The notes under the pieces: generated by a model
Seen by the model: the letters and a program-made list of their open reading frames with translations, nothing else
Databases searched by the model: none
What the model was told of the DNA's origin: nothing
Shown: positions 63,361 to 64,000 of the stretch, piece after piece
Position numbering within the stretch: the stretch's first letter is position 1
Layout of the letters: the number at the start of each line of letters is the position of its first letter
Translations under genes and position numbers: made by a program
Source: Nocardia iowensis
GTDB taxonomy: Bacteria; Actinomycetota; Actinomycetes; Mycobacteriales; Mycobacteriaceae
DNA length: 64,000 nucleotides
Direction of reading: 5' to 3'
NCBI RefSeq assembly: GCF_019222765.1
Contig: NZ_CP078145.1
Span: 8,494,001-8,558,000, forward strand

Positions 63361-63440
63361 TTACTGCCGGTTAGGATACGAGCCAATCGGGCGGTGCCGA
63401 ACTGCCCGCGCTCGTGTTGCCTCTAGAGAAAGGTCGCGAC

Positions 63441-64000
63441 ATGAATGCCCTGACAGTGACGCTGGGCACGATTGGGGCGACGCTCAGCCTCCTGTGTTGG
63501 GCGTCGTTCATCGGCGGCGTCCGCAATATCGTCCGCGCCATCATGGTCGGACAACCCGCACCGGACCGCTGGCGACCGTTCTTCCCGCGTTTCAAGCAAA
63601 TGGTCATCGAGTTCCTCGCGCACACGCGGATGGCCAAGTTCCGCACCGTGGGCTGGGCGCACTGGCTCGTGATGATCGGCTTCATGGGTGGCGCCATCCT
63701 GTGGTTCGAGGCATATGGCCAGACCTTCGACCCCGCCTTCCACTGGCCGATCTTCGGCGACTGGGCGATCTACCACCTGTGGGACGAGATCCTCGGCATC
63801 GGCACCGTGGTCGGTATCGGCACCCTGATCGTCATTCGCCAGCTGAACCATCCGCGACTGCCCGAACGCCTCTCCCGGTTCAGCGGCTCGAAGTTCGGTC
63901 CCGCCTACGTCATCGAGCTGATCGTGCTGATCGAGGGCCTCGGCATGATCTTCGTGAAGGCGGGCAAGATCGCCGCCTACGGCCACTCGAACCCGGCCAC
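63441..64000 (+). CDS. Fe-S reductase (Rv0338c-like), N-terminal part; gene continues past window
   Basis: The first 186 residues of a large membrane iron-sulfur oxidoreductase. Four hydrophobic segments (NALTVTLGTIGATLSLLCWA, WAHWLVMIGFMGGAILWFEA, ILGIGTVVGIGTLIVIRQL, VIELIVLIEGLGMIFVK) form a cytochrome-b/NarI-like membrane domain with conserved histidines such as in AHTRMAKFRTVGWAHW. The rest, including the expected [4Fe-4S] ferredoxin-type and CCG (heterodisulfide-reductase) domains, is beyond the window, so the full assignment rests on synteny with Rv0338c. It probably transfers electrons between quinone pool and an unknown partner such as an acyl-CoA/electron-transfer flavoprotein pathway. 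Confidence 0.86.
   Translation, partial: MNALTVTLGTIGATLSLLCWASFIGGVRNIVRAIMVGQPAPDRWRPFFPRFKQMVIEFLAHTRMAKFRTVGWAHWLVMIGFMGGAILWFEAYGQTFDPAFHWPIFGDWAIYHLWDEILGIGTVVGIGTLIVIRQLNHPRLPERLSRFSGSKFGPAYVIELIVLIEGLGMIFVKAGKIAAYGHSNPA

Larger units (their letters stand above)
62988..63440. other. Divergent regulatory region before the Fe-S reductase gene
   Basis: A 453-base, less GC-rich region between divergent genes. It holds a Crp/GlxR-type box (63258-63273), a GTTACC-N4-GGTAAC inverted repeat (63345-63360), a TAGGAT -10-like hexamer near 63372-63377 and a GAGAAAGG ribosome site (63426-63433). An open frame on the minus strand at 63156-63386 lacks a ribosome site and conserved look, and I do not count it as a gene. 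Confidence 0.5.

Noticed and set aside
63156..63386. 76-codon open frame on the minus strand in the 62.9-63.4 kb gap
   Set aside because: No ribosome site, non-conserved sequence, and it overlaps the Crp-type and palindromic regulatory motifs.

Overview
The window is high-GC (about two thirds by eye) and densely coding, with GTG starts, overlapping ATGA/GTGA junctions and no rRNA, tRNA, CRISPR array or insertion sequence that I could see. Gene content points to a mycolic-acid actinomycete, most probably Nocardia. It has an iniB-iniA-iniC operon with an IniR-type regulator, a TtfA homologue (trehalose monomycolate transport), a fused HadA/HadB dehydratase, an EmbR-like SARP-FHA regulator and type II flavohaemoglobins. 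Much of the gene order matches, from memory, the M. tuberculosis segment Rv0338c-Rv0385.

Layout. 1-29.5 kb follows the order purA (Rv0357c) to clpB (Rv0384c): purA, an Rv0358-like protein, an M50 protease, two tandem glycosyltransferases, a FUSC transporter, DUF3151, a very large Ala/Ser/Pro/Thr-rich membrane protein, HadAB, an Excalibur protein, an EmbR-like regulator, fba, two DedA proteins, a lipase maturation factor, a GH76 enzyme, a two-component system, a TrmH-type methyltransferase, small membrane proteins, a YhhN protein, KAS III, pyrE, an SDR, ttfA, a DUF5666 protein and clpB. 29.8-34.2 kb is an oxidoreductase cluster with two flavohaemoglobins and a stand-alone reductase. 34.8-39 kb is the dnaK-grpE-dnaJ-hspR operon. 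39.3-46.8 kb is accessory metabolism: an AgpS-like flavoprotein, an MFS exporter with a divergent HxlR regulator, an MDR dehydrogenase, an HhH protein, and a flavin monooxygenase with a divergent TetR regulator.

46.9-58.2 kb is the envelope-stress locus. iniBAC is divergent from a three-gene operon that encodes a membrane-anchored Hsp70-like protein, the STAND/LuxR regulator IniR, and a shorter protein keeping only part of the Hsp70 fold. Two secreted trypsin-like proteases follow, then an NRDE protein, a secreted protein of unknown function, and the start of an iron-sulfur reductase (Rv0338c type) cut by the window end.

How the parts fit. HspR-type HAIR sites lie before both clpB and dnaK, and the clpB site overlaps a sigma-H/sigma-R-like promoter. 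These two transcription units and hspR therefore look like one heat-shock and thiol-stress regulon. The most promising under-described system is the pairing of the IniR/IniBAC envelope-stress module with two transmembrane Hsp70-derived proteins.
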